Source of the DNA: Cafeteria roenbergensis
Lineage: Eukaryota; Sar; Bigyra; Bicosoecida; Cafeteriaceae
Assembly (NCBI GenBank): GCA_008330645.1
Contig: VLTN01000051.1
Coordinates: 124,001-188,000 of the forward strand
DNA: 64,000 bases
Reading direction: 5' to 3'
Shown in pieces: positions 10,214 through 21,100 of the stretch. The translations under genes and the position numbers were made by a program. Numbering within the stretch: the first letter of the stretch is position 1; every line of letters starts with the position of its first letter. The notes below the pieces were generated by a model that was given only the letters and a program-made list of their open reading frames with translations, was not told the DNA's origin and ran no database searches.

Positions 10214-11758
10214 CTCTGCCCCGAAGCCAAACGGGTCATCAGCCTGGTCCTGGCCGCCGAACTCCCCGCCACCACCGCCGCCACCACCGCCGCCACGACC
10301 GCCGCCGCCGCGGGCGGCGACAGCGCCCGGCCCAGCACCGAACGGGTCGTCCTCGTCATCGTCATCGGCGCCCATGGCTGCACGAGACCCTGCGCCAGCC
10401 CCAGCGCTGGGAGCGGCGCGCCCTGCAGTCGCAGTTGCTCCGCGCGGCCCACTTCCCGCGGTTTCGCCGTCGCCAAACAGGCCGCCAGGTCGGCTCCTCA
10501 CGCCGGGCCCGCCGAACCCGGGCCCGCCATCGATCGTTCCAGCTCTGCCCGTCGACGTCGGACCACCACTCCGACCACTCTTGGAGCTCCCTGTCCCAGC
10601 CGCCGCCGGCGCCGGCGCCCCAGCAGCAGCCGCGTAGCTCACGGGACCCCTGGCAGAGCCAGCAGCCTTGCTACCGGCTGCCGTCCCACCACCCCCAGTT
10701 GCAGCTACAGTTGCAGTTGCAGTTGCAGTGTTGGGAGCAGAAGCGGAAGCGGAAGCTTCGGTCTTGGAGGCGTCCTCGTGGTCGGTTGCTCCAAAGTACC
10801 CCAGGAAGTGCAGGACGAGGGGCCTGCCTGCCGTGCGGAGGTGGGCCATCAGGACGGTGTGCGGCTCCCCGACGACGTCGGCGCCGTTGACCTTGGAAAT
10901 GAGGTCGCCCACGCTGACGCGGCCAGAGGCCTCCGCGGCGCCCTGCTGCGTGCCCACGCGCGAGAACCCGCGGACGGCCGTGTTGGCTCCGTCGGGGCGG
11001 AGGTCGAGCCCCAGCGGGCCGCTCGGAAAAATCACGGACGTTTCCCGGATTGTTCCGGTGGAGAGGCCGAGCATGCCGCGGAGGTCGCCGTTGTCCGCGG
11101 CGCGGGGCGTGACGACCAGGGCGCGGAGGAAGGACTCGAGGCGCTGACGTCTGTCCTCGATGAAGGCGGGGGCGAAGTGGTCAACGAACCAGCTGGCAGA
11201 GCGGGAGGGCGCAGCCGGCAGAGCCGCCGCGAGCGGGGTGCCCCTGTAGGCGGCCTGCACAGCGTCGTAGGCCGCGAGGATGTCGCGGAACCGCCGGTGG
11301 ACGGAGTTGGTCCGTCCGCTGGCGGCGATGCGGCTGCGGATGACGTAGTAGACGACGCGCTTGCCGGCCGCGTCCAGGCCTGCCGCGGCCGAGGGGACGC
11401 GAATGTCGAGGGCAGGGCCGGCCCGCGAAGACGCGGACGCGGCGGAGGGGTCGGGGCTGCGCTCGTTGTCCTCGCGAACCACCTCGCCGTCGCCGAACCG
11501 GCACGAGTACGCAAAGCTCCCCATGGAAGGGGTGATCGTCACGGTTCCGCGCCGGCCTCCCACGTCAAAGAACAAGCGCGCAGGACTGGACAGCGCGTGG
11601 CAGGTGCCTTCAGTGCCGGGAACGTCCAGGCCGTCGAGCGCGAGGGCGTGCCAGCCGGTCACCGTGTTGTGGTTCAGCTCGACCCGGCCGTCCACGCCCC
11701 CGCCCGAGACGGACCACGACCGCGCCACCATACCCGAGAACAGGTTCACGCTGGCCAT
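10190..11758 (-). CDS. PX and PDZ domain protein
   Basis: A single exon of 522 residues, starting MASVNLFSGMVARS. Residues 1-100 form a beta-rich region of unknown type. A PX domain spans about 117-231: the RRFRD motif at 155-159 carries the phosphoinositide-contacting Arg, followed by a Pro-rich loop and RRQRLESFLRAL. A PDZ domain spans about 241-320, with the carboxylate-binding loop GPLGLDL and VSVGDLISKVNG. The last 200 residues are low complexity, with poly-Gly and an acidic DDDDEDDPFG patch. PX domains bind phosphoinositides and PDZ domains bind C-terminal peptides, so an endosomal or plasma-membrane adaptor is likely. Open sequence continues upstream to 12421, but it is Arg/Pro-rich with no family match. 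Confidence 0.85.
   Translation of the reverse strand: MASVNLFSGMVARSWSVSGGGVDGRVELNHNTVTGWHALALDGLDVPGTEGTCHALSSPARLFFDVGGRRGTVTITPSMGSFAYSCRFGDGEVVREDNERSPDPSAASASSRAGPALDIRVPSAAAGLDAAGKRVVYYVIRSRIAASGRTNSVHRRFRDILAAYDAVQAAYRGTPLAAALPAAPSRSASWFVDHFAPAFIEDRRQRLESFLRALVVTPRAADNGDLRGMLGLSTGTIRETSVIFPSGPLGLDLRPDGANTAVRGFSRVGTQQGAAEASGRVSVGDLISKVNGADVVGEPHTVLMAHLRTAGRPLVLHFLGYFGATDHEDASKTEASASASAPNTATATATVAATGGGGTAAGSKAAGSARGPVSYAAAAGAPAPAAAGTGSSKSGRSGGPTSTGRAGTIDGGPGFGGPGVRSRPGGLFGDGETAGSGPRGATATAGRAAPSAGAGAGSRAAMGADDDDEDDPFGAGPGAVAARGGGGRGGGGGGGGGGEFGGQDQADDPFGFGAEGEDVSLG
10697..10730. repeat. GCAGTT hexamer array
   Basis: Inside the PX-PDZ gene, encoding alternating Thr-Ala on the minus strand. 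It is one of at least eight such arrays in the window. Confidence 0.85.
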
Positions 11759-13104
11759 GCCTCGCACGCGTCGCAAACGAGTGGGGCGGGGGGGGTGGGG
11801 GGGGCGCACCGGCCGCGGCGAGCGGCAATTGAATGCGAGAGTGCCCGCGCTTCCTGCTGCGGCCGGTTGCACTCGGGAGAGCTGGCTTGAATGACTTGGG
11901 CCTGGAACTAGGAGCGCAGATTCGGCCAACTCTGAGCAGAGCCAGCCGCTGGAACTCGGCTTGCAATTGTCCTTCAAGTGTGACAGAGCAAAGGGCGCGC
12001 ATATTTGGCGAGGCAGCTTAGATTGCATGGTTGCTGAAGCCGTGGGGCGAGCGGCTCGGCGGCGGGGGCGAGTGCGCGCGCTGGCGCTGGACCCAGACTT
12101 GTGCCACGGCGATAGTGCCCTGGGTGCGGCAAAGTGAGGCGCCGTGGGGCTGCGATCGGCCGCGCAGCGCCAAAGCCGCTCGGTCAGGCGCTCAGCTGCA
12201 GCGCGGGCCGGCGCGCAGCATCCTGGCCTGATTATGGCAAAGGCCGGCGCGAGCCTGGAGCAGCAGAAAGTATGCGTTCCTACTTGGCCACGCCGGCCGG
12301 GCACAGTTGCCGCTGCTGGAGCCGTTCGGGGGGGCTGGTGAGGGAGCGAGAGCGATGCTTGCAGTTGCCTCGCGAGCTCGATTCGCAGCCCGAACCCGGA
12401 CGGCCGAGCCCAGCAAGCCACCCCGGCCAGGCGATCAGCGCATAGCTATGCAATGTGCGAGCGGCTGCAAGCTGCGGCGTTGGGCCACTGTTTGGCGCGG
12501 GTGGGCGGGGCCGGGAAAGGGGGTGAGAGATTTTCATTCATGTGTGAGATTCCGCGTTGTGTGCTGGGCGCGGCCGAACGAACCCAGCCACGGCGGCAGG
12601 AGCGCTGGCCGGACACCAAAATGGCCCCGTGCGTGTCACGCAGAATTTCACCAGTCCTCGGCGCGACCTGGCAAGAGCCCGCACTCGTGACAGCTTGGTT
12701 CTGTCATGCACGACGGAGCCGGGGGCGCATTCGCTCTTTGCGTCGCTGCCGCCCACGGAGAAGCCCTATGCATTCAACGCGACAAGGCACTTGATGCGGA
12801 CCCGTCTTCGGAAACGGCAGCTTCGTCTTTGTGCCTGGGGGCTGTTGTAGGTGCTGAAGCCGCGTCGCGCGCAGAAAGATACGCTGCGCCAAATTCAACT
12901 TGGTGCACCCCGCCAGACTGACCAAAGGGTTCCAACCAAGCACCCCGCAGCTGACAGTTGAGGTTCGTTCGGTGCGCGCCAGGGAGTGGGAGGTCGAAGG
13001 GACTGGCCAGTCGTTCTTTCGGATGCCAGCCTTTTCATTCCGCGTTGCGCTCTCTGGTGCCATCGCTAACACTCTGAACCGGCCAGCACCGACTCCCTGA
13101 CGCG
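11759..13104. other. Divergent intergenic region
   Basis: This 1.35-kb stretch separates the start codons of the minus-strand PX-PDZ gene and the plus-strand HEPN-like gene. It should hold both promoters. A perfect 12-base palindrome GCATAGCTATGC sits at 12440-12451 and an AT-rich patch (GAGATTTTCATTCATG) near 12528. GC content falls from about 12540 onward, matching the next gene. No convincing exon was found. Confidence 0.5.
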
Positions 13105-14844
13105 ATGGCTGCAGACGAACCAGTCGCAACGTGGGATTCAGGAGTCTCCATGAAGCGGCGGTCCCAGAGTCTGCGAGAGTTTGCCGAGCGCGAGAGCATC
13201 AATGGCGCATTCTTGATGGCGTCAGTCAGGTTTGGACATTCCTCACAGAAGGACCAGCTAAGCGATGCGCACCGTCGAGCTCAGGCCGAGGGAGATGAGT
13301 CGTCCACCCCCGATTTGCTGGCTACGTTGACTCTGGCACACCTGCACATCAGTACGGTAGTACGAGCTGCGTGCGAGCTGGAAGCTCTAATCAAAGCACT
13401 GACGAAGGAGGTTGCCCACTACGGCTTCTTCATTCTACGCGATGGTAACGCACTTGAACGGGCGTTCGCCAGTCACTTTCCCTTCAGGCCGGAAGACTCA
13501 AGGTGTGCCGCTGCACTTCTGGTCAAAAGCGAAGAGACAGCGTGGGCGCACGGCACGCCTGGCTCGGAGTGCACTGCGAGGGAAGTGTTCAAGACTTGGA
13601 CGCGCAAAGTCAAGCAGCAGGTCGGGTCGTTCCGCACAGAAAATGTCAGAGACGCTTGGAAGCTGTTGACCGGCCAAAAAAACCAGACGGCAGTGTTTAA
13701 TGAAGACGCCTTCTTTCTGAAGCCCGAACACAGCTTGGTTCAGCCTGCCCACGCCAAAGCGATGGGCAAGTTGCTGGACTTCTGCTTCTGGGTCCGCTGC
13801 CTTCTGGTCCATGGGGATCCTGAAGAGACTGTGAACGATCCCGAGGACTTCAAACCGGAGGATTTCAGGGTTGGATCCGCCGAAACTTGTCCTTCGGCTT
13901 CAGCCGGCCTGAACAGAATCATAGCCGGTGGAAAAGAATTCGGCACCCGACTGATCCTCTCGAGAGACCAAGCTTCGACAGTGCGGTCCATCATTCGAAT
14001 GCTGGCGCGCTGGAACGACTTCATTGCCAAGTGTGCCTGCACAACATGGCTCGGTAGCTGCCCTTGGAGTGTTCCCAAAGATGTCGGTGACTTGAAAGCC
14101 CTTCCCAAGCCGGCGGAAACATCAGTGACGTCGGCAACGGAGGCAGCTGAGGCCGCCAGGAGTGCAGCAGCATCTGCGCAACAGTTGGCGAAAGCTCACT
14201 TCCCGGACAGCCTGGATGCACCGAGCACTGCTGATCCCCTCGAAGCTCAGGCATTGGTGACTTCAACGACTGCTGCCGCTCGGTCGGCATTCGATGCGCT
14301 GAAAGATGCCCAAGCCGCCCGTGGCGCAACCTCGGTTGCTGAACGGTTGGCTGCCGATTCTAAAGCGCTAAAGGAGGAACGATTCACGCTGCAAGGCGAG
14401 TTCCAACACGAGCTCCAAACACTGACGGACTACTTTTTGGAAAAGTGTCTTGACGATGACGAGACACGTGACACCGCCCGCAAAGAGTTGTGCAAATATC
14501 GGGTCTCCCAAGTCCAGCTCTACTCGCACAGGCTTCAGGAGTTGGCAAAGTGCCACCTTGCGACAGATGAACGAGCCCATTCCGTGGTCAAGTCCTGCGA
14601 AGACATCCGTGAGCAGATGGTCAAGGCTGTGCAAGGTTCCACCGATGCCACCACCAAGGCGTGTCAAGCCGCGGCTTGGGCGTTCGGAGGCGACGCGAAG
14701 GCAGAATGTGCTGCTGAAGCAGCAAAGTCGGACCAGACGAGAGCAGAGACCGCACTCAAGAACCTGAAAAGGCTTCTTGGCGCTGATCTAGCTGACGGGG
14801 AAGCCAGGGTTGTGACCACTCCCCCTGACGCTGGCGATTCATGA
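13105..14844 (+). CDS. Uncharacterised protein with possible HEPN-like motif
   Basis: A single exon of 579 residues, starting MAADEPVATWDSGVS. I recognise no family with certainty. Residues 70-105 form an amphipathic helix (ISTVVRAACELEALIKALTK). Residues 222-240 read LLDFCFWVRCLLVHGDPE, where R231 and H236 make an R-x4-H pattern typical of HEPN-fold ribonuclease or nucleotide-binding domains. Residues 340-560 are mostly charged helices, probably coiled coil. GC content is much lower than in the neighbours: the line 13381-13440 is 50%. Codon use is also more relaxed and the repeated DNA words of neighbouring genes are missing. This could reflect horizontal acquisition or simply different selection. 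Confidence 0.75.
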   Translation: MAADEPVATWDSGVSMKRRSQSLREFAERESINGAFLMASVRFGHSSQKDQLSDAHRRAQAEGDESSTPDLLATLTLAHLHISTVVRAACELEALIKALTKEVAHYGFFILRDGNALERAFASHFPFRPEDSRCAAALLVKSEETAWAHGTPGSECTAREVFKTWTRKVKQQVGSFRTENVRDAWKLLTGQKNQTAVFNEDAFFLKPEHSLVQPAHAKAMGKLLDFCFWVRCLLVHGDPEETVNDPEDFKPEDFRVGSAETCPSASAGLNRIIAGGKEFGTRLILSRDQASTVRSIIRMLARWNDFIAKCACTTWLGSCPWSVPKDVGDLKALPKPAETSVTSATEAAEAARSAAASAQQLAKAHFPDSLDAPSTADPLEAQALVTSTTAAARSAFDALKDAQAARGATSVAERLAADSKALKEERFTLQGEFQHELQTLTDYFLEKCLDDDETRDTARKELCKYRVSQVQLYSHRLQELAKCHLATDERAHSVVKSCEDIREQMVKAVQGSTDATTKACQAAAWAFGGDAKAECAAEAAKSDQTRAETALKNLKRLLGADLADGEARVVTTPPDAGDS

Positions 14845-15121
14845 TCACAGCAGAACCTGGGAGCCGGACAATTGCAGCGTCGTGCTCCATCATGCGCCCG
14901 TCGAGTTTTCCCTGCGCGCTGCCTCGTCCCCACGAAATGCCGCCCCCCGTGCCCGGTAGACCCCTCCTGCTTCGGCGTGTGTGCGTGGAATTCGCTCTGA
15001 GCCTCAATCCCGTGCATGTCAGCGGCGATGGCTCTGCCCGCCCTTGGATAGCGATTGTCACGACGCTCGAACTTTGCGCACGCTTGCCGCAATCACCCGC
15101 CCATCACGCACGCATCACAGC

Positions 15122-18074
15122 TCACACCGGCTCTGCCGTCGCGCTGATCTCGGCGAGAACGGCTTCCCGCTCCGCAGAGACCCGTCCCCCCGCCTCGGAT
15201 TCGCCGCCGTGCCCGCCCGCTGCACCCTCACCCGCCGCCATTGCCGCCGCCCGCTGCTGTTCCAGTTGCTGCTGCTGTTCCAGCTGCTGCTGCTGCTGCT
15301 GCTGCATCGCCTGGAGGCTGCGCGAGCGCCGCTGCAGGGAGCGCGGTTTCGCGATGTCAGCCCACGGCTCTACCGACTGCATCATCCGCTCACGGCTGGT
15401 GAGCCTGGCGGCCGGCGGTCCGGGCGGCAGGCGGGCTGGCGGCGCGCCCAGGGCCGGTTCGGCTCGTCCGGCTGCTGACGCGCCGCGCGGCGGCGAGACC
15501 TGCTTTTGATTGGCTCTTGATGGCGAGCTGCTGCGTCCGCCCGATCCGGCTGCTGACACGGCGGCTGACACGGAAGGCGACCCCGGTGAGCGACTCCCGG
15601 CTCCAGCGACTCCGCTGAGCGACGCGACGCTGCGCGGTCGCGACAGCCTGGGTCGGGGCGACGATGGTCCCGTCGGCGAACCGATTGACCGGGGCGAGGT
15701 CGGCGGCCCATCACGGCCCCATCGCTGTGAGTCACTGCCTGCCGACGGCGACCGGCGGTACCTGGGCCGAGAACCGGCTCTGCCACTTGCGATTGACGAA
15801 GGGCTCTGCCCGCGCTGACGGTCGAGCGCCCTGCTGCCGCCAGCACTTCCAGCGCCGCCGTTGCAGTCGTCGTCGGCGTCGCCTTCGTCAGCTGACGCGA
15901 CCGGGCTGCGACTGGCGGTGTCAGCTGACACTCTTGCCAGGCCCAGGTCCCTGAACGACGCCTGGGCCCCCAGCAACCGCCGGCGTCGCTCAGCCATCAG
16001 AGCCGTTGCGGACGACATGCCTGCCGCCGACGTCGCCGTGCCCCCGGGGGTGGTAGAGCCGGATGCCAAGGTATCCGTTGCGCTGACGTTCGCCAGCGCC
16101 GAAATGTTTGACCGAAGCGAGGGTGGCCGAACCCCCGAAGGACCAACACTCCCCAGACGCGGCGCAGGCGGCGACCTGGCAGAGCCCGATCGAGAGACGT
16201 CAACCGCATTGGGCAGAGCCGGTGGGTCCGCTCGGAGTTGCAGTTCACGGAGACTGGGGGACAGGGCAGAGCCAGCGCCACGCGACCCGGTGCCTGCCTC
16301 TGGAGGAGACGTCGACGCCAATGGTGGTCCAAGTCCTGCCGACGACTCTGCGGCCGGGGCCAGGGACATGCGCTGCCGACGACCAACATCATCGGTGAAA
16401 CCGCTGCTGCCACCGCCATCGTCACAGCTGCCGCCCTCAGCAAGGCCGCCGTCGCCTTCGCCGTCGTCGTCGTCGTCGCCGAAACCGTCCGAGGACGAAG
16501 AAGAGGTCACTGACGAGGCATCACCGCCAGGTCCCGAGCCGGTCATCCGCGGGTCATCGGCAGGCAGTGGCGCGAACATTCTCGCCCGTTCGCTGATGCG
16601 GGAGCGGGCCGCGGCGGCGGCAGAGCTGTCAGGATGAGGCGACGTCGGCGGCGGCGGTTGCGCCGCTGTGGCTGCCGCTGTTGCTGCCGCAGTTGCTGTC
16701 GCTGCCATCGGTGAGCCATGCCCTTCAACTGTTCCGACGACCGTTCCAGTGACCTGCTGTTCGGCCAAAAGTTTCGCCGACAGCTGCTTCAGGGCCGGTG
16801 ACATGGTCTCGACCGGCGGAGGACTCGGCGGCGACCCGGGGGGCGGAGGCGGTTCGGCCTGACCTGGTGTTGACTGCCCAGTGACTCGCGCCCTGCCGCT
16901 TCGTGGTTGGTTGAAACCGTGACGGCCGGATCCTTCCGTCGATCCTGCCAGTTTCGCCTTGGCAGCTTCTGCTTCAGAGGCGGCAGCTGCTGCTGCTGCT
17001 GCCTTGGCGCGCTGAGCTGCCTCCATCCGGCTCTGCTGCAGAGCCGCACGCTGGCGTTGAATGGCGCGCCTCTCGGCTTCGAACGCCGCTGCATCAGCGG
17101 AGGGATTGTACCGTGCCAACTCGTCAATCGTTGGGATTGCGACCCTGCCTTGACCGGCCTGTGATTGCCCCTTGACTGCGGCGTTGCCACTCTTGCCTTG
17201 ACGGTCCTTGGCCATCCTGCGAACGTCTCGCGCCCCCATCACGACCCCATCACCGTCCACCAGAGGCGCAAAGACGAAACCGCGCTCGTGCTCTGCCGCC
17301 GCTGTCAGCTGACGGAGCCGGTGCGCGCGGCGTCGCTCCTTCGCCAGCGCGTCAGCTGATCGTGGAGTCACTGCTGTGGGCGAGTCGAGCGCCGTGGCGA
17401 CCGCAGGATCATCCGCCGACTCCTCGCGTGATGTCGCTCTGATGACCCGGCGACGCGTCGCTGACGGGCGGGGCGGCGTGACCTGTGCCGACCCGCTGCG
17501 AGGCGACGAAGTGGCTCTGCCGCCGACGTCCTCTCCGACGTGCTTCGTATTCAACGGGCGCAAGCGAGGGTTGCTCGACGATCGACCAAGCGAAAGCCGC
17601 CGCGACGCCGACTGCTGCGACGCAGAGCTGCGACGGGGCGACGTCGGCGACCCACTTCGCGGCAGAGCCGGGGAGGAGGCGCTGTGAGATCCAGCAGAGC
17701 CCAATAGCAGAGTCCGTTTCAACCGGCGCGGTTTCGCGGGGGTCCCAGCTGCGGTTGCGGTTGCGGTTGCGGTTCCGGTGCCTGCAGGAGACACGGCTCC
17801 GATTGCTTGCGACCCGCGCAGGATTGCTTGCAGCTCTGCCACGGAGGGGGCTCTGCCGGCACTTCGCGCATCTCGGAGCGCTGCGACAGCGGCTCGGATC
17901 TGTGATGTGCGTTTGATGGACTGCCATGCGCCGTCGTCGCCTGGCGGTGTCCGTTCGAGCAGCGCGTCGCCTGCTAGCGACTCCACGGCAACCACGTCGG
18001 CGGAGTCTGACCCGACGTCGCTGTCGTCGTCGCCGTCGTCGTCACCGCCGTCGTCGCCTCTGGCATCGCCGCCG

Positions 18075-18108
<34 letters not shown>

Positions 18109-21100
18109 GGTTCGAAGCCCCACCATCCAGACCGCTGGCGTGCGGGCTTGATCGGGCTGCCGCCCTGCCTGACGCCTGAGGCGATGACGAAACCGCCGGA
18201 GACGACTGCGTTCGGTGGAACTGCGACGACGCCGGCGACGTCGCCGTCGCCTTGCCACGCTTCTGCGATGCAGTTACAGTTGCAGTTGCAGTTGCAGCCT
18301 TGCTTTTGGCGGCCAATGCCTCCAGGCGTTTCCGGACCGCAGCGACTTCGGCTTGACGTTCCGCCGGCGAACTCGGCGACGCTGCTCTGCGCGTGCCGCC
18401 GCCGGCCGTCGCTGCACTTCCCTTGGATCCTGCCATAATCCTTCCTAGTCGCTTGCTGGCGATGAGGCCTCTGACAGCTCCGCGCATGACTTGCCCCGCC
18501 GACACGATGTCGGCCTGACCCGACGCGACAGCCGCCTCGTCGGCAGCGCGGCGCTCGGCCGCTGCCGCAGCGGCGGCCTCCCTGGCTTCCCTTCTGGCTG
18601 CCGCCTCGCGTCTGGCGGTTTCGGCGGCTTGCTCCGCCCGGCGCCGCTCCGCAGCCGCCTCGTCCTCAACGGACATGCGGAGTCTGCACTCCGCTTCCCG
18701 CTTCCCATCCGAAACCGATGCCTGCCAGTCATCCCAGGTCGAGCACCACCACCGCGGCGTCCGTCCTGATGCCACGTCATCGGGAGTGTCGCCCAGCAGA
18801 CGGGGACCCACACGCCGGTCTCTGAGCGCCTGCCACTCCGGCGAAACAATCGACCGAGCGACTCCAGAGGCACCAGCACCGGAGCCCGTGACGGAATCAA
18901 GGGTCCCCTCTCGGCCCTGCCCAGCGGTTTCGCCTCCCCGGCCACCAACGCCAACACCTCCGCCAAAACCAACCCCGACTCCATCACTGACGCCATCACC
19001 AACACCTCCGCCTCGCGGCAGATTGTGCTGACGGCTCGTCAGCCCACGGTGGCGATGGATGGACGACCCACTGGTGACGCGGATATGACCGGCCCTAGAC
19101 TGCTCCATCACGTCATGGCCATCAGTTGCATCGCGCTCGGGAGACCCCCACAGGTCCCTCCCATCGGCCCCGGTGCTGGTCGCAGAGTCACTGAACGGGT
19201 CACCTAGGCCCAGCGCGTCTCTCACTGCTGCACCAGCTCTGCCGAGTCTGCCTGCAAGATCGCTCTTCGACTCGGATGCGTGTCTCCCACCGTCGAAGTG
19301 GCTCTGCCGGATCCTTCCACCTGGCTGCTCTGCCAGGGCAGAAGCAAGGCTTGGCATGCCAGTGGCGGCGACCAGTGCGCTGACGGCGGAAGAGCCGCGT
19401 GGGGCAGTCAGCGACGTCGGCGACGATGTTGGTCCTCGCGCGGGCGATAGAGTGTGGATGCCGCTGTGACGGATGCCGCCAGCGGCGCCGTCGGGGCCTG
19501 AGGCGGCAATGCCTGTTGTAGTTGCAGTTGCGGTTGCAGTTGCGGTAATGTGGCCGGGATCGTCGGTCCGTGTCGCGTCACGACGCTGCGGGCTGGCGAT
19601 CGACCAAGTCGCGTCGGCTAGTCCGCGCGGCTTTCTGGCGACGCTGGGTGGCTGACCGGGGACTGATGCTGCTGCGGACGACCAATCAGCTGATCCCTCC
19701 ACTTCGCCAGCGGTTTCGCCAGATCCATCTGCTGCCGCGGCTGCGCTGGCTGCAACCGCCTCCTCCTCCTCGTCTTCCAGGTACCGCCCGAGATCGTCGT
19801 ATGACCCGCCGGTGATGGCCCGGTGACGCCTGTCAGGCGCTGCTGTGCCCGCTTCTTTCTTTCCGCGCAGAGTCGCTGGGCGATTGTCGCCCAGTGAGGC
19901 CTCTAGGGCCGTGACGAAACCGACGGAACCACTCTCCATAACCAACTTGACAACGTCGGGCTGCCCGCCCAGCGACGCCAAGATTCCAGCTCTGCCAGAC
20001 CCCTGAAGTGAGTCGGCAGAGCCGCGGGCGGCAGCTGAGCCCGCCTCCAGCGCCGCCATCGCCAGGCCGCCAGCGGCCGACGTCCCCGCGGCAGCGGCCC
20101 ACTCCGCACCGGCCGTTGCCAGGGAGGGCCCCGTCGACGTCTGCTGCTCTGACGCTGATTGGATGGTGATGCCGCGCTGACCGACTCGCGACCCTTCAAG
20201 TGCGCCAGGGTCGGCCACTGTCGAAGTGGCCTGGTGGGCAGCTCTGCCGAGCACGCCGGACCGACGTCGCCAGAGCGCGTCCAGGCCGGCCACGATGACG
20301 GTCGTCGGCAGAGCCGTGTCCTTGGCCATCCTGAGCGCGTCAGCAACGGGGTCGAGAGACGTTGCGAGCACAGCGGCCGCCACCTGCGCTGGCGTGAGGC
20401 GGAGCGACTCCGCGTCTCTCATTGCCACTGCCGATGACGTCATCGACCCGGCCTCGCTCAGTGCGCTCGACAACGCATACGGCTCTGCCAGCCCAGAGGC
20501 GCTGTCGGTTGCAGGGGACCCGCCGTCGCGACGCGAGGGCCGCTGGCTGATGCGGACGTGATTGGTGTCCGACGCAGTTGTGACCGCGTCAGGGGCGCTG
20601 GTGTTGCTGATTCCAGAGTCCGTGCGAGTGACTCCGGCAGTGTCTGCCCTTGTAGACCCGGACCCACCGCTGCCACTCTTCCCGGGCATGGAGTGACGCG
20701 ACGCTCCGTGGGACCCCGATCCTTCCGTCGGATTTTGGTCCCCTCCGTGCAACTGCGACTGCGACTGCGACTGCGACTGCAACTGTTCTTGCAGTTGCAG
20801 TTGCTGTTGGGAATCGAGTCGCTTGCGATGTCTCGTGGCAGTTGCCACGGCATCATAAAACGCCGCGGCCTCGGCCGCCAGAGCGTTCTGCGCCGCGGCA
20901 ACCACCTCCACGCCGCCGCTGACGTCGCCAGTCGCGCGTCCATCACCGGCCCGTCGCCCGTGATCGCCGTCCCCATCAAGCGCCAGTCTCCCGGCAAGCA
21001 AGCCGGCAAATCGCACAGCCTGACGGAGGGCGAGTCGCTGCGAAACCGCCATGCCTGCCAGCTCGAGCCGCGCAGAGGCCGCGGCTCTGTCGCCAGCGCC

